42,808 bases of DNA from an uncultured Prevotella sp. (GCA_905236455.1 CAJOPT010000040.1:1-42808), one strand, 5' to 3'. Shown: positions 1 to 8,742, counted from the stretch's first letter. Numbers and translations: made by a program. The notes: generated by a model not told the origin, from the letters alone.

Positions 1-105
1 AGCCTCGATGAGAGGCGTATGCTCAGTCCTATATGCGCTATGTAGCTTAAAATGAGTCATATAATTAAAAATTAACTAAGTATTGAACTAAAAAACTTAA
101 CGAAA

Positions 106-672
106 ATGAAAGCAAAACTGACTAAATGGGCAATGATGTTGATTGCCATGATGACCCTTGGTTTCACCAGCTGTTCGGAAGATCAGGAAGTAGGAATCAA
201 TCTTGAAGGTGTGTGGGAAGGTTCTTTCCATATAAGTTCAACCTATAACGGCAGAACTTATAATGTTACAAAATCCACTATTGAGTTTGTACAGGATTGG
301 AATTACCTTACTAAAGGTGACGGCTATTGGGTAGACTATTATTCTGGCTCATATTTTAATAATCATAACTATGTAGCCAGTAAAATTCGTTGGGAGGTTG
401 AGAATGGTGTGATACACATTCATTTTTGGCAGTTCAATGATGATTTGTGGATAAGGGATTATAGAATCAGTGACTCTTACTTTGAAGGTGTTATCTACGA
501 TGGTGATAATTATGTAAGTTTCTCTTTGAGGAAAACATACAGTCCTAACTGGGATAGTTACAGCTATGATAACTATTATGGATATGATTACTGGTCAAAG
601 GGTGAGGTTGGTACTGAGCAGCCTGAGTCGGCAGGTGAGTTGAAGAGACGTATCGTTCCTCCAATGAAATAA
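106..672 (+). CDS. Small putative lipoprotein, function unknown
   Basis: The 188-residue product starts with a lysine-containing n-region, a hydrophobic stretch and a lipobox-like end (GFTSC, Cys about 23), so it is probably an envelope lipoprotein. The mature part is rich in Tyr, Trp, Asp and Asn, with beta-type alternation such as VWEGSF and SFSLRKTY, resembling lipocalin-like Bacteroidetes lipoproteins. No catalytic motif was recognised. The start follows an AT-rich leader, and a terminator hairpin lies about 20 bases after the stop. The next gene downstream also encodes a small lipoprotein but has its own promoter. The first 45 bases of the window may be the end of another gene, but too little is present to tell. 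Confidence 0.75.
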   Translation: MKAKLTKWAMMLIAMMTLGFTSCSEDQEVGINLEGVWEGSFHISSTYNGRTYNVTKSTIEFVQDWNYLTKGDGYWVDYYSGSYFNNHNYVASKIRWEVENGVIHIHFWQFNDDLWIRDYRISDSYFEGVIYDGDNYVSFSLRKTYSPNWDSYSYDNYYGYDYWSKGEVGTEQPESAGELKRRIVPPMK

Positions 673-691
673 CATTAAGTGATAAATACGG

Positions 692-728
692 AAAAAGCCC
701 TGGACAGATTGTTCGGGGCTTTCTCTTT
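692..728 (+). terminator. Rho-independent terminator after the first lipoprotein gene
   Basis: The arms AAAGCCC (694-700) and GGGCTTT (716-722) form a stem with a 15-base loop, followed by a T-rich run (TTCTCTTTTC). It lies 20 bases after the stop at 672 on the same strand. Confidence 0.7.
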
Positions 729-734
729 TCATAA

Positions 735-801
735 ATAGGGAAAAACCTATCGCAAAATAGGGAATTTATCTTCATTGTGCGCTTTAATTTGTCTACCTTT
801 G
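735..801 (+). promoter_or_regulatory. Promoter with paired TAGGGA direct repeats
   Basis: A perfect -7 element, TACCTTTG, lies at 794-801. Upstream are two direct copies of ATAGGGA at 735 and 757, 22 bp apart. There are 33 nt between the second TAGGGAA and TTTGCATC. The same arrangement, with 33 nt again, lies upstream of the gene at 12687-13709 on the other strand. The 21-22 bp period suits a dimeric regulator bound to one face of the helix; which regulator is unknown. Confidence 0.6.
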
Positions 802-845
802 CATCATCAAACGATGAATTACTAACAATTTAAAATCATACGACG

Positions 846-1439
846 ATGAAAAAGCAATTTACTTATCTGGCAATGGCGGCTTTAATGGCAATGCCTTTTA
901 TGTTTACCAGTTGTGATGAATATCATTATTGGCACGATGAACCTTGGTATGACGAACCAGGATATGGATATGATGACCATGGCGGGCATGGTCAGGATAA
1001 TGACGAGCTTGATTTGGTGTTGATGGCGCAGTATCTGCACGCAAATTGGGTAGGAGACCTTACGGCATCTTATACAGAAAACGGTGTCCGTCATAATGAC
1101 AAGTTCTATATGGAGATGTCTTTCGACCAAGAGAACTCACAGGCAACATACGGCCGAGGACAGGAGGTCAGCTACAAGAACAACGAGTTTTATAAGACAC
1201 GTACTTTCTCTTGGAGCCTTGACAATAAAGGTAACATTGACTTAAAGTACGATGATGGTGTTCAGATGCGTATCTATTATGACGACTTGCTGCTAAGTAC
1301 AAATATGTTTACCGGTGTCATTACGGGTATTAACATAGAGGAAACAGACGAGTTCAGTTTCACAAAGGCAACCTATGCAAAACCTAATGGACCAGTGGCT
1401 GACAGTGGTATTGTCTTCGGTGGTAAGGCAAAGAAATAA
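846..1439 (+). CDS. Putative lipoprotein with an acidic, His/Tyr/Trp-rich N-terminus
   Basis: The product has 197 residues. Residues 1-23 form a lipoprotein signal ending in MFTSC. The next about 35 residues are unusual, full of Asp, Glu, His, Tyr, Trp and Gly (for example EYHYWHDEPWYDEP, then DDHGGHGQD). They would be acidic and perhaps metal-binding, which is inference. The remainder looks like a compact beta domain, with patterns such as YHANWVGDLTASY-like strands, of unknown family. The gene has a clear TACCTTTG promoter and paired TAGGGA repeats shared with the Gly-rich protein gene at 12687-13709, so the two may be co-regulated. It converges with the nuclease gene, with a hairpin between them. 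Confidence 0.75.
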   Translation: MKKQFTYLAMAALMAMPFMFTSCDEYHYWHDEPWYDEPGYGYDDHGGHGQDNDELDLVLMAQYLHANWVGDLTASYTENGVRHNDKFYMEMSFDQENSQATYGRGQEVSYKNNEFYKTRTFSWSLDNKGNIDLKYDDGVQMRIYYDDLLLSTNMFTGVITGINIEETDEFSFTKATYAKPNGPVADSGIVFGGKAKK

Positions 1440-1455
1440 ACCTCTTTTTTTAGAA

Positions 1456-1492
1456 AAATGGTGGCTGCGAAATACACTCGCAGCCACCATTT
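1456..1492. terminator. Bidirectional terminator hairpin
   Basis: A perfect 15-bp stem, AAATGGTGGCTGCGA (1456-1470) with TCGCAGCCACCATTT (1478-1492), and a 7-base loop lie between convergent genes ending at 1439 (+) and 1511 (-). Read on the minus strand the stem runs into TTTTT; plus-strand function is weaker. Confidence 0.8.
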
Positions 1493-1510
1493 GTTATGTA
1501 AAGGATCGTT

Positions 1511-2461
1511 TTAGAACCATTCACTTACGATAGTCTCTACAGGCGTACTTTCTACAAGAGTCTCAATATCATCTGGCAGGTTGCAGAAAAAGTCAATACC
1601 TGTCTTTCGCTCTAACTCATCGATGTTGATAACATATTTGTTTAGCTCAGTACTGTAGTTGGACTTATGCTCTGCCCAGAAAGCCAAAGCCTTGTAACCA
1701 TTGACAATGTTACTGCTATTTTTACTTGTCTTGCAAAGTATAGCCATGTAGAAATATTTTGGTACAGGTATGCGGTCAGCTCCAGAGCCAATATATTTCA
1801 TTTCTTGTCCACGGCTGTTGGGAGCACCCAAATTATCCTCACTGTCTATCGTTCCGCCTTTTACCACATAAAGGGTGTCGCGGAAGTTTTTGTTGTTCCA
1901 GTTGCGCAGCTGACTTTCCATGTGTTCCCAGATGCCAGCATTGAATGTGTTGACCTGTGGTTGCATGTTTGTGAGAAAGAATGTCTGGTAATTGGCATCG
2001 TAAGAGCATAAACGGTCGGCAGAAGGACATATATGTCCATGGTCATATCCGGAGTTCCAATAGGGATCGACTGTAAAATGATACTGTGAGTCGATGAACG
2101 GATCGTTCGGATATTGGTTTGTGTCAGAGCGGTATCGGCTGGTGTTGCTAACGTTATTGCCATTATGCATCTGATAGCATGACCAGCGTTGGGATTTCTT
2201 ATCGATATCCCATTCCACGCAATAGTTTATGCCATAAGTCGGTACTATGTGTACTATTACGACGTTGTTTCCAGATTCTTTGAGATGTGGAAACTCCAGA
2301 TTCTTGCAAGCAGTCTTTACGATTGCATTGGTATTATTGCCAGTATTGGCATTAACGTTGATGACGGTTTTCTCGGTTGGTGCCACGTCATCATCATCGC
2401 CACAGGCACTAAATGTCAATACAATAGTGAGAACATAGAAGAAAAGTCTGAGATGTTTCAT
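1511..2461 (-). CDS. DNA/RNA non-specific endonuclease (NUC1 family) lipoprotein, DHGH variant
   Basis: The 316-residue product has a lipoprotein signal (TFSAC, Cys20) followed by an Asp run, then a NUC1/Endonuclease_NS domain over about residues 55-310. Such enzymes cut DNA and RNA without sequence specificity, using a His from the DRGH motif and a Mg-bound Asn. The His is present (DHGH, residues 140-143) and so is the likely metal Asn (TNMQPQ, Asn165), but the Arg of DRGH is His. The two other family members in this window, at 39392-40243 and 40314-41204, keep DRGH. The product is probably surface or periplasmic and may degrade extracellular nucleic acid. Activity with the Arg-to-His change is not assured. 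Confidence 0.88.
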   Translation of the reverse strand: MKHLRLFFYVLTIVLTFSACGDDDDVAPTEKTVINVNANTGNNTNAIVKTACKNLEFPHLKESGNNVVIVHIVPTYGINYCVEWDIDKKSQRWSCYQMHNGNNVSNTSRYRSDTNQYPNDPFIDSQYHFTVDPYWNSGYDHGHICPSADRLCSYDANYQTFFLTNMQPQVNTFNAGIWEHMESQLRNWNNKNFRDTLYVVKGGTIDSEDNLGAPNSRGQEMKYIGSGADRIPVPKYFYMAILCKTSKNSSNIVNGYKALAFWAEHKSNYSTELNKYVINIDELERKTGIDFFCNLPDDIETLVESTPVETIVSEWF

Positions 2462-2485
2462 TGTCGGTGCGTTTTAATGGGGTTA

Positions 2486-2529
2486 GAAAAAAGTGCGAGC
2501 AGGCGTATACAATGACGCTTGTTCGCACT
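2486..2529 (-). terminator. Terminator after rpmE2
   Basis: On the minus strand, a 15-bp stem with two G-U pairs (arms 2492-2506 and 2515-2529) is followed by a T run (TTTTTT, complement of 2486-2492). It lies just after the bL31 stop at 2556 and before the nuclease start. Confidence 0.8.
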
Positions 2530-2555
2530 CTTTATCTTAATAGTGTAGATAATTT

Positions 2556-2807
2556 TTACTTCTTCAGCTTACCATAGCGGCTCATGAAGCGGTCGACACG
2601 TCCTGCGGTGTCAACGAGCGTACTCTTACCTGTATAGAACGGGTGAGAAGTATTTGAGATTTCGACTTTTACCACTGGGTAAGTTTCACCTTCAAATTCC
2701 ACGGTATCTGTTGTTCTTGCCGTAGATCTTGTAAGGAACATATCACCGTTGGACATGTCTCTGAACACGACGGGGCGATAGTTTTCTGGATGGATTCCTT
2801 TTTTCAT
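2556..2807 (-). CDS. rpmE2: 50S ribosomal protein bL31 type B
   Basis: The 83-residue product begins [15 protein letters not shown] and contains [11 protein letters not shown] and a C-terminal [10 protein letters not shown], diagnostic for type B L31. The zinc-binding cysteines of type A are absent: the protein has no Cys at all. It is a component of the large ribosomal subunit near the central protuberance. In some bacteria type B replaces the zinc form under zinc shortage; whether a second L31 exists here cannot be seen. It has its own canonical promoter, and that promoter sits inside a strong inverted repeat. Confidence 0.97.
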   Translation of the reverse strand: MKKGIHPENYRPVVFRDMSNGDMFLTRSTARTTDTVEFEGETYPVVKVEISNTSHPFYTGKSTLVDTAGRVDRFMSRYGKLKK

Positions 2808-2849
2808 TTTTGTTGTTATATTATATTAATTAATTCTTGCTCACTATAA

Positions 2850-2889
2850 GCAGGGTGCAAAATTACAAAGAATTTCGCACCCTGCCAAA
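2850..2889 (-). promoter_or_regulatory. rpmE2 promoter embedded in an inverted repeat
   Basis: On the minus strand, TTTG (2889-2886), a 20-nt spacer and TAATTTTG (2865-2858) make a consensus Bacteroidetes promoter. The arms GCAGGGTGC (2850-2858) and GCACCCTGC (2877-2885) are perfectly complementary and enclose the -7 element and most of the spacer; AAATT/AATTT extends the pairing inward. The repeat could end transcription coming from 2923-4668, act as an operator, or both. Confidence 0.65.
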
Positions 2890-2922
2890 TATTTGTTGGT
2901 TAATTTTTAAAAAATCAAGATT

Positions 2923-4668
2923 TTACCTTTTCTTTGCGAAGAAAGCTTTAGCCCCAGTCACACCATTGAGAGAATAAATATAACTCTTCTTAGATGCGGT
3001 CTCAGGCGTGTTTCCTTTATAGTTCATGAGCTTACCGTAAATGATAACATCATCGCCTACCTGTATCTGGGTATCTCCTGTTTTCCAACTCTTGTTTCCA
3101 AGATAGTATGTGCTATATACCTGGAACTGGTTGTTTGTCGTACCATCATCAGAGATAAAGAATGTTGCCGTTCCGTGATCTGCATCAAAAGCGTATGTAA
3201 TCTTAGAAATCTTTCCCTTGATATAATAGCTATCTGTACTTTCTGCACCAGAGCCCAAAGAGCTTGCCGCATTTGCCGCAGCGATGGCGTTGAACGGGTC
3301 GTCAAGTGTGCCAGATCCTTTTGCACCATCGGATGATCCACCGCCCGAGCCGTTGTCATCAGGTTTTGTGCCAATGGCATTGCCATTAATCTCAGCGTAT
3401 GTTACAGATTTTAGTCCAGGAACTCTGAAATAGTTTTCAATATTTCCATATAGCAGAACTTCTTTATGCAGATAATCCGGATGAGCTACAAGGTTTAGTC
3501 CGTCACGTATGTCTCCTGTCGGGAGCTGTACCGGCATACATAATGACGGATTAATCTCTGTAGGACTCGTCGCAATGAGAAGGTTTGTCTGAACCTGTCC
3601 GTTAGCGTCGAACTTTACTCCACCTTCATATGCCTGACCTTCAACATAGCCAACGATATACCCCTTGACATAAACCTTATTTGCCGCTCCGATGCCAATG
3701 GCTCCAGTAACAGAGTATGGGTTGTCGTAAGAACCGTCGTTGCCAGAAGGTGTAGGAGTACTGCCACCGCTTTCTGTCTTACCATTAAGAGAATACAAAT
3801 AGGAGTTGTTTGCAGAGGTCTCAGGTGTGTTGCCTTTGTAGTTGACAACCTTACCGCAGATGATAACCTCGTCGTTTTGTTTCAATAAATCGCCAGAGGT
3901 GTATTTCTGATTGCCAAGGTATAGTGCGCGGTAAACAGTGAATGTAGTGCCTTCCGCACCTTCCTCTACGATAGTAAATGTAGCATTTCCGTATTGTGTA
4001 GAGTAGTTCTCTGAGATAGAGGCAACCTTACCTTTGATATATACATCGTTAACGCTTTCCTTATCAGCTCCGAGAGTGTTGATATAGGCGATAACCCCTG
4101 CAGGGTTGTATGGGTTGTTGAGTGTGCCGTCACCCTTTGGTGTGCCAGTCTCACCTCCGCCGCCTTCACCTCCAGCAGTTGTTCCGTTGAGTGAGTATAG
4201 ATAAGCCTTGTTCTGCTGTGTCTCAGGAGTATTGCCTCTATAGCTGAGTACAGTTCCGTAGACAATAACCTCGTCACCAATCTTTATCTGTGTGTCACCG
4301 CTGCTGAATTTCTTGTTTCCTAAGTACAATGCGCGATAAACAGTAAAGGTGTAGTTTGTTCCTGCGTCAGTAATGTTGAATGTGGCATTACCGTAATTGG
4401 TAGAGTATTCCTCGTCGATAGAGATTATAGTACCTTTAATATATACAGGTTCCTCACTTTCCACACCAGCCTCCAGTGTGCTGATAAATTGCAGGACACC
4501 AGCAACATTATATGGGTCAGCCAAGGTTCCTGTACCTGCCGCACCGTCATAGGTGGTTCCGCCACTATTCTCCTTTGGAGTGTCGTATGGCATCGGGACA
4601 TCGTCACAACTAGTGAACGTTAGTGCTGCAATAGCGATTGCGAACACTGATTTCAAGATCTTTTTCAT
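2923..4668 (-). CDS. Lipoprotein of four tandem OB-like (DUF6359-type) modules
   Basis: The 581-residue product has a lipoprotein signal ending FTSC (about Cys21) and then four repeats of about 115 residues, at roughly 45-162, 178-294, 310-430 and 450-570. Repeats 1, 2 and 4 share GTLxxPYN at the front, VYIKGK with a beta-rich core, VYRALYLGN and a closing GNTPET...YSLNG. Repeat 3 is divergent (KVYVKGYIVGYVEG). The KGxI/KGKV start plus NATFxI core resembles the OB-fold modules attached to secreted EEP nucleases such as the YhcR type; this is family reasoning, not proven. The gene lies 62 bases after the next lipoprotein gene, which carries one more module, so they are probably co-transcribed with the receptor at 6043-8595. 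Likely role: surface ligand binding, perhaps nucleic acid. Confidence 0.8.
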   Translation of the reverse strand: MKKILKSVFAIAIAALTFTSCDDVPMPYDTPKENSGGTTYDGAAGTGTLADPYNVAGVLQFISTLEAGVESEEPVYIKGTIISIDEEYSTNYGNATFNITDAGTNYTFTVYRALYLGNKKFSSGDTQIKIGDEVIVYGTVLSYRGNTPETQQNKAYLYSLNGTTAGGEGGGGETGTPKGDGTLNNPYNPAGVIAYINTLGADKESVNDVYIKGKVASISENYSTQYGNATFTIVEEGAEGTTFTVYRALYLGNQKYTSGDLLKQNDEVIICGKVVNYKGNTPETSANNSYLYSLNGKTESGGSTPTPSGNDGSYDNPYSVTGAIGIGAANKVYVKGYIVGYVEGQAYEGGVKFDANGQVQTNLLIATSPTEINPSLCMPVQLPTGDIRDGLNLVAHPDYLHKEVLLYGNIENYFRVPGLKSVTYAEINGNAIGTKPDDNGSGGGSSDGAKGSGTLDDPFNAIAAANAASSLGSGAESTDSYYIKGKISKITYAFDADHGTATFFISDDGTTNNQFQVYSTYYLGNKSWKTGDTQIQVGDDVIIYGKLMNYKGNTPETASKKSYIYSLNGVTGAKAFFAKKR

Positions 4669-4730
4669 AATCTGATATTTTATTTTTATTGTTTACTGAT
4701 TGAATATAATATGCCTTTTGGGACGTATGC

Positions 4731-6029
4731 TTATTCAGTCTTCCCATTCAGCGAATAAACGTAAGCCTCCTTCTGAACGGTCTCCGGTGTGTTACCTTTA
4801 TAGTTGGTGACCTTTCCGCAGATAATCACGTCATCACCAGGTTTCAGCAGATCTCCGCTGGAGTATTCTTTATTTCCAAGATAGAGAGCACGGTATACCT
4901 GGAACGTATTTGTCTCAGAACCGTCATCAGAGATGTAGAACGTCGCATTACCGTAACCGGAATCAAAGTTCTGCGGTGTGCCGTTTTTGTCAACAGCTAT
5001 TGAAGCCACTTTACCTTTAATATATAGGTCTTTATCACTCTTCTTGTCAGCTGCAAGACTTTGCGTATACTTCAGAATGTCGTCAACGGTAAACGGAGAC
5101 TCTAAAGTACCCTTTCCGCTGTAGGTGCCTCCGTCAGAAGTGTCGTCAGCAGTCTCTACATCACCATCGAGAACAATATCGCTGGTCTTGCGAATCATAA
5201 TCTGCCATGTTCCGTTATATTGGCTTGCTATGCCGATGATACTGCATACCTTCTTAGTGTTGGTAGCCTTGTCGAAAGGCATCACAACGGCAGCGAAGTC
5301 TGCGTAAGAGCTTGTTCTGATTACTACGTTGCTGGAGAATCCGTCGATTTCCTGATGATAGTAGTTACTTGTAGACGACTCACGCTTGCCGTTAATCAAT
5401 GTCTTTACTCCATCGGCACTTTTAAAGGTGACGTTCTTTAGTACCACCAATTTCCCGACAAGGTTGTTGTCGCTTGTGGAGTTTGGCGTAAACTCAATAG
5501 GTTTGATTTGGTTTGCATCGATGGAGCCTACAAGCTTGAAGTGTTTCATCCAGATGCTTTCCGCCATACGTCCGATACCACCGTTATATGGAGAACCAAT
5601 TTGTGCGGTTCCTCCATATCCGCCGATGTAAAGGTCTTTCAGGTCAACAATAATTTCCTGACCTTCTGCCAGGTAGCCGCAAAGTCCAGCTTTGTTTACA
5701 CCTATAATAATACCCCCGGTTGCATCTTGAACGATAACCTGTTTGTATATGTTTCCTGCTAAATCATTGCCAGTGACACGAGCCTTGATCTTAATGTCCT
5801 CCTTGATTTGCTCGTATTTGTTGCTGGAAATAGCCTTGGCGTATGAGCTTCTCGACTTGAGGTCGGCAATAGTGATGATATTGTCTTCCGTGATGTCGTT
5901 ATTTCCATAAGGTGAGATAGAGGCTTCCGGTTCCTTCCATGTGTCATTGAAAAGAGAGTCATCGCCATCCATACAGCTTGCCAAGGTGAGGCTAACTGCC
6001 GCCATTAGAATATATCTTAAACTTTTCAT
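4731..6029 (-). CDS. DUF5689-type lipoprotein with one C-terminal OB-like module
   Basis: The 432-residue product has a lipoprotein signal (TLASC, about Cys19). About residues 45-290 resemble DUF5689 domains of Bacteroidetes surface proteins: ITIADLKS, then a beta-rich OB-like part with VIVQDATGGIIIGV. About residues 305-430 are a copy of the module repeated in the neighbouring 581-residue lipoprotein, with IKGKVASI, VYRALYLGN and GNTPET. The gene starts 13 bases after the receptor gene stops, so the two form an operon. It probably sits on the outer face of the outer membrane as a partner of the receptor. DUF5689 has no assigned reaction; a nucleic-acid or other polymer ligand is inference from the divergent nuclease gene. 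Confidence 0.78.
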   Translation of the reverse strand: MKSLRYILMAAVSLTLASCMDGDDSLFNDTWKEPEASISPYGNNDITEDNIITIADLKSRSSYAKAISSNKYEQIKEDIKIKARVTGNDLAGNIYKQVIVQDATGGIIIGVNKAGLCGYLAEGQEIIVDLKDLYIGGYGGTAQIGSPYNGGIGRMAESIWMKHFKLVGSIDANQIKPIEFTPNSTSDNNLVGKLVVLKNVTFKSADGVKTLINGKRESSTSNYYHQEIDGFSSNVVIRTSSYADFAAVVMPFDKATNTKKVCSIIGIASQYNGTWQIMIRKTSDIVLDGDVETADDTSDGGTYSGKGTLESPFTVDDILKYTQSLAADKKSDKDLYIKGKVASIAVDKNGTPQNFDSGYGNATFYISDDGSETNTFQVYRALYLGNKEYSSGDLLKPGDDVIICGKVTNYKGNTPETVQKEAYVYSLNGKTE

Positions 6030-6042
6030 AATGCCTTGTCAT

Positions 6043-8595
6043 TTAGAATTTGTAAGTAACATTCAGCATACCATTGATGCCATTAGCATAGAACTTCTTA
6101 GGACTCATGCTGAACTTGTATGCACGAATATCGTCATCAGTAGCAGTCCTGCGATCCTGGCGATTCTGTTCCATACCACCCGTTACAATATCGGTATTGT
6201 TAAGGATGTTGGTTAGCATAAGGTTAATGGAGAGCTGTCCTTTCTTTACATAGATGCTCTTGCCGATGCTTGCGTCGAGCATGAAACCACCTTTCCCCTT
6301 TGCCTGATCGTAGCGATTCAGGATGTCGTTGCCGTCAGTGTCCTTTCCAAGGATATTGCTGGAGCGATAGCGGGTGACAGGAGTGTAGTAAAGGTATATG
6401 CGGTCATAGTAGTTTCCAATGAGGTCAATATACCAACCTTTCTTATGGTAGGCGAGATCAATGCTGGCAGCCGTCAGCGGTGTACATCCCTCACGCATGT
6501 TCTTGTTCAGGACGACATCTTGCTTATACACACCGTCTTGTGAGCGCATAAAGGTAATGTCGGCATCGTTCATATAGAGAGCGTCGCTGATTGTTCCAAG
6601 CATTTTAATGTCAAATTCGGAAGTGACTTTGAAGTTAATACCAGCCTCTATTCCATAGAACGATTTACGAATGCCTGTAACAGAAGCGTATGTAAATGAG
6701 TTCTCTGCATCGTCATAATACATACTGTATTCTGAAACGTTCTTTAAATAGCTGTAGAACAGGTTGAGGTTAGCTGCAACCCATGATGTCTTTAACTGAT
6801 ATCCGATCTCACTGCTGAAAATATCTTCTGACTTAAGGTTGAATGCAAAGTTGTTGTTGATTTGAGGTGATGCAAATGCGACTCGTGCGTCCGGGGCTTT
6901 CTTCTCGTATCCGAGACCCAGCATTACCGCATGTCCGTTGCCGAGGTTGACGGATGAGTTGAACTTGAAGCCACCGTCAACGAACTCAGCTTTATCGCTC
7001 TTGCCATAAGAGTTTTCCAAAGCCAAACCGTTGCGCATCTTACCGTCACGCTGCAGAGACTTGTATCCTAAACGTCCGGAAACAGCATAGTGTAATACTC
7101 CAAAGTTCTCTGCGTATGTGAGCCAAAGCTGTCCTTTGTTTACATAGATATTGTAGTCATAGCCGAAACGGTCTCCTTCTTTAACTTCCTTTGCCTTGCC
7201 TGTCGCAGGGTCTACCGTATTTACGTCATACTGTGCGGCGGGATCTGTCTCCAGGAAATTTCCAACAAGATAAGTGTTGGTGTTATGGAAAGAAGTTGCT
7301 CCGAGCAAATCCTCCAGAGTCTGGTAATGCATACCTTTGTTTGTTGACAGTACAAGTCCTCCTGTCAGGGTAGATTTCTCTGTAAGTTGCTTTCTAAGCG
7401 TCGATGCCAGGTTAATAGTTATCTGGTCGTCATGATAAGCTTGTTGATAGTACATAGCATCTGCGCCTTGTGCCGATGCTACCCGGTTAGAATAGTACAG
7501 TCTGTCCCAGTTGATTTGGCGGTTGGCTTTATCCGCTTTCAGGTAGTCGTATGACGCCTGCCATGCCTGGAGGTTTGCTGATGTCTGGTTGCCCGGGTCG
7601 TCTTGCCATACATTATAATTATAGCTTGGCATGAGGCTGTAATAATCCGGTGCGGGGTTTGTACCGTTGTTGTAGCGAAGGGCTGAACTGCTATACATGC
7701 CGTATTTCCCAAACAAAGATGTTGTTAGCTTTGTTTTCTCATTAATAGTCCAGTCCCAAGTGAGGATTGCCGCAGGTGCATAGTCCTTAATAATTCGCGC
7801 ATTGCGTTTCTTGCCATTCTGGTATCCCCAGTTTGGATTATAGAAACGGTTGTTGGCAATCCAATACATCTCATCTGTTGAAGCAGCCTGTGCACCACGT
7901 TCTGTCGGGTTTCCCCAAGTGACAAGTGAGATGGAGTGGTTGCCTATAAGCTTTTCAATGCCGAGGAAATACGAGAGTGCGTTGTAGAATGTTCCTTCAA
8001 CATAAGCGGTCTCAGTATTAGCCCATCGGTAGGTAAGTCCCATAGACCATGCCCATCCTTTATTGCTGATGCCGGAGTTGTAGCCATACATTGCCCTGGC
8101 AGTGTAATTGCGGTTGGCGCCAGATACAGAGATCCTGTGTCCTGTAGACATGGAGCTTGGGCGGAAGTTGTAGTTGTTGGAGCCACCCATAGCCGACATG
8201 GCGAAACCATTGTCCTCAAATGGCAGTGCGCTTTCCATGGAGCGGGTTTGATTATTCAAACCTCCTACAAAAGAGTAGCGGAATTCTCCGCGTTCCGCAT
8301 CATTGACAGGGTTGCCATTGATGTAGATGTCACTGTACTTTGAGCTGAAAGCTCTGTACTTAAAGCGTGCGGGACTGAATCGATAGCCCACATTGCTTGC
8401 ATAAGCATTACTGTTGGATCCGAGGATAGTCACTTCCTGAGCGACATTGTCATCCTCTCCCAACTGCGACTCTGTGAATGTGAATGCCGATTCGTCAATG
8501 GTGACGACGGGCTGACCTTGTGTGTTGTCTGTCTGTGCAAAAGCCATATTAGAACAACATAAGGCAATCACAGCTAATTTCAGCTTTGTCTGCAT
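6043..8595 (-). CDS. TonB-dependent-receptor-like outer membrane protein
   Basis: The 850-residue product has a signal peptide cut near AFAQ (about residue 21). A plug-like segment follows (about 45-170, with SDIYINGNPVNDAERGEF and SMESALPFEDNGF), then a long beta-barrel with alternating aromatic strands ending in MLNVTYKF, the terminal Phe expected for outer membrane insertion. No CarboxypepD_reg-like N-terminal domain is visible, and the plug looks shorter than in SusC proteins. No clear TonB box was found. It heads an operon with two OB-module lipoproteins and diverges from a secreted nuclease. It is probably the import or docking channel of that system; the substrate is unknown. Confidence 0.82.
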   Translation of the reverse strand: MQTKLKLAVIALCCSNMAFAQTDNTQGQPVVTIDESAFTFTESQLGEDDNVAQEVTILGSNSNAYASNVGYRFSPARFKYRAFSSKYSDIYINGNPVNDAERGEFRYSFVGGLNNQTRSMESALPFEDNGFAMSAMGGSNNYNFRPSSMSTGHRISVSGANRNYTARAMYGYNSGISNKGWAWSMGLTYRWANTETAYVEGTFYNALSYFLGIEKLIGNHSISLVTWGNPTERGAQAASTDEMYWIANNRFYNPNWGYQNGKKRNARIIKDYAPAAILTWDWTINEKTKLTTSLFGKYGMYSSSALRYNNGTNPAPDYYSLMPSYNYNVWQDDPGNQTSANLQAWQASYDYLKADKANRQINWDRLYYSNRVASAQGADAMYYQQAYHDDQITINLASTLRKQLTEKSTLTGGLVLSTNKGMHYQTLEDLLGATSFHNTNTYLVGNFLETDPAAQYDVNTVDPATGKAKEVKEGDRFGYDYNIYVNKGQLWLTYAENFGVLHYAVSGRLGYKSLQRDGKMRNGLALENSYGKSDKAEFVDGGFKFNSSVNLGNGHAVMLGLGYEKKAPDARVAFASPQINNNFAFNLKSEDIFSSEIGYQLKTSWVAANLNLFYSYLKNVSEYSMYYDDAENSFTYASVTGIRKSFYGIEAGINFKVTSEFDIKMLGTISDALYMNDADITFMRSQDGVYKQDVVLNKNMREGCTPLTAASIDLAYHKKGWYIDLIGNYYDRIYLYYTPVTRYRSSNILGKDTDGNDILNRYDQAKGKGGFMLDASIGKSIYVKKGQLSINLMLTNILNNTDIVTGGMEQNRQDRRTATDDDIRAYKFSMSPKKFYANGINGMLNVTYKF

Positions 8596-8638
8596 AAGTT
8601 AGATTTTAGTTATTATTAGATTATTATCATTATGTTTG

Positions 8639-8646
8639 CAAAGTAA
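8639..8646 (-). promoter_or_regulatory. Probable -7 element of the receptor operon
   Basis: Minus-strand TTACTTTG differs from TAnnTTTG at one base. It lies 44 bases before the receptor start at 8595, in the divergent region facing the nuclease gene. No good -33 TTTG was found at the usual distance. Confidence 0.4.
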
Positions 8647-8742
8647 CTAAATTATTTTGAGAATGACGAACCTTTTCAATTAAAATTTATACAGAATACG
8701 ATTTTATTCCTCTTTTTTGTGCGGTGAATCAGATTTTTACAT

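Noticed and set aside
545..775. A 76-codon minus-strand frame across the first terminator
   Set aside because: It overlaps the plus-strand lipoprotein gene, terminator and promoter region and has no support.
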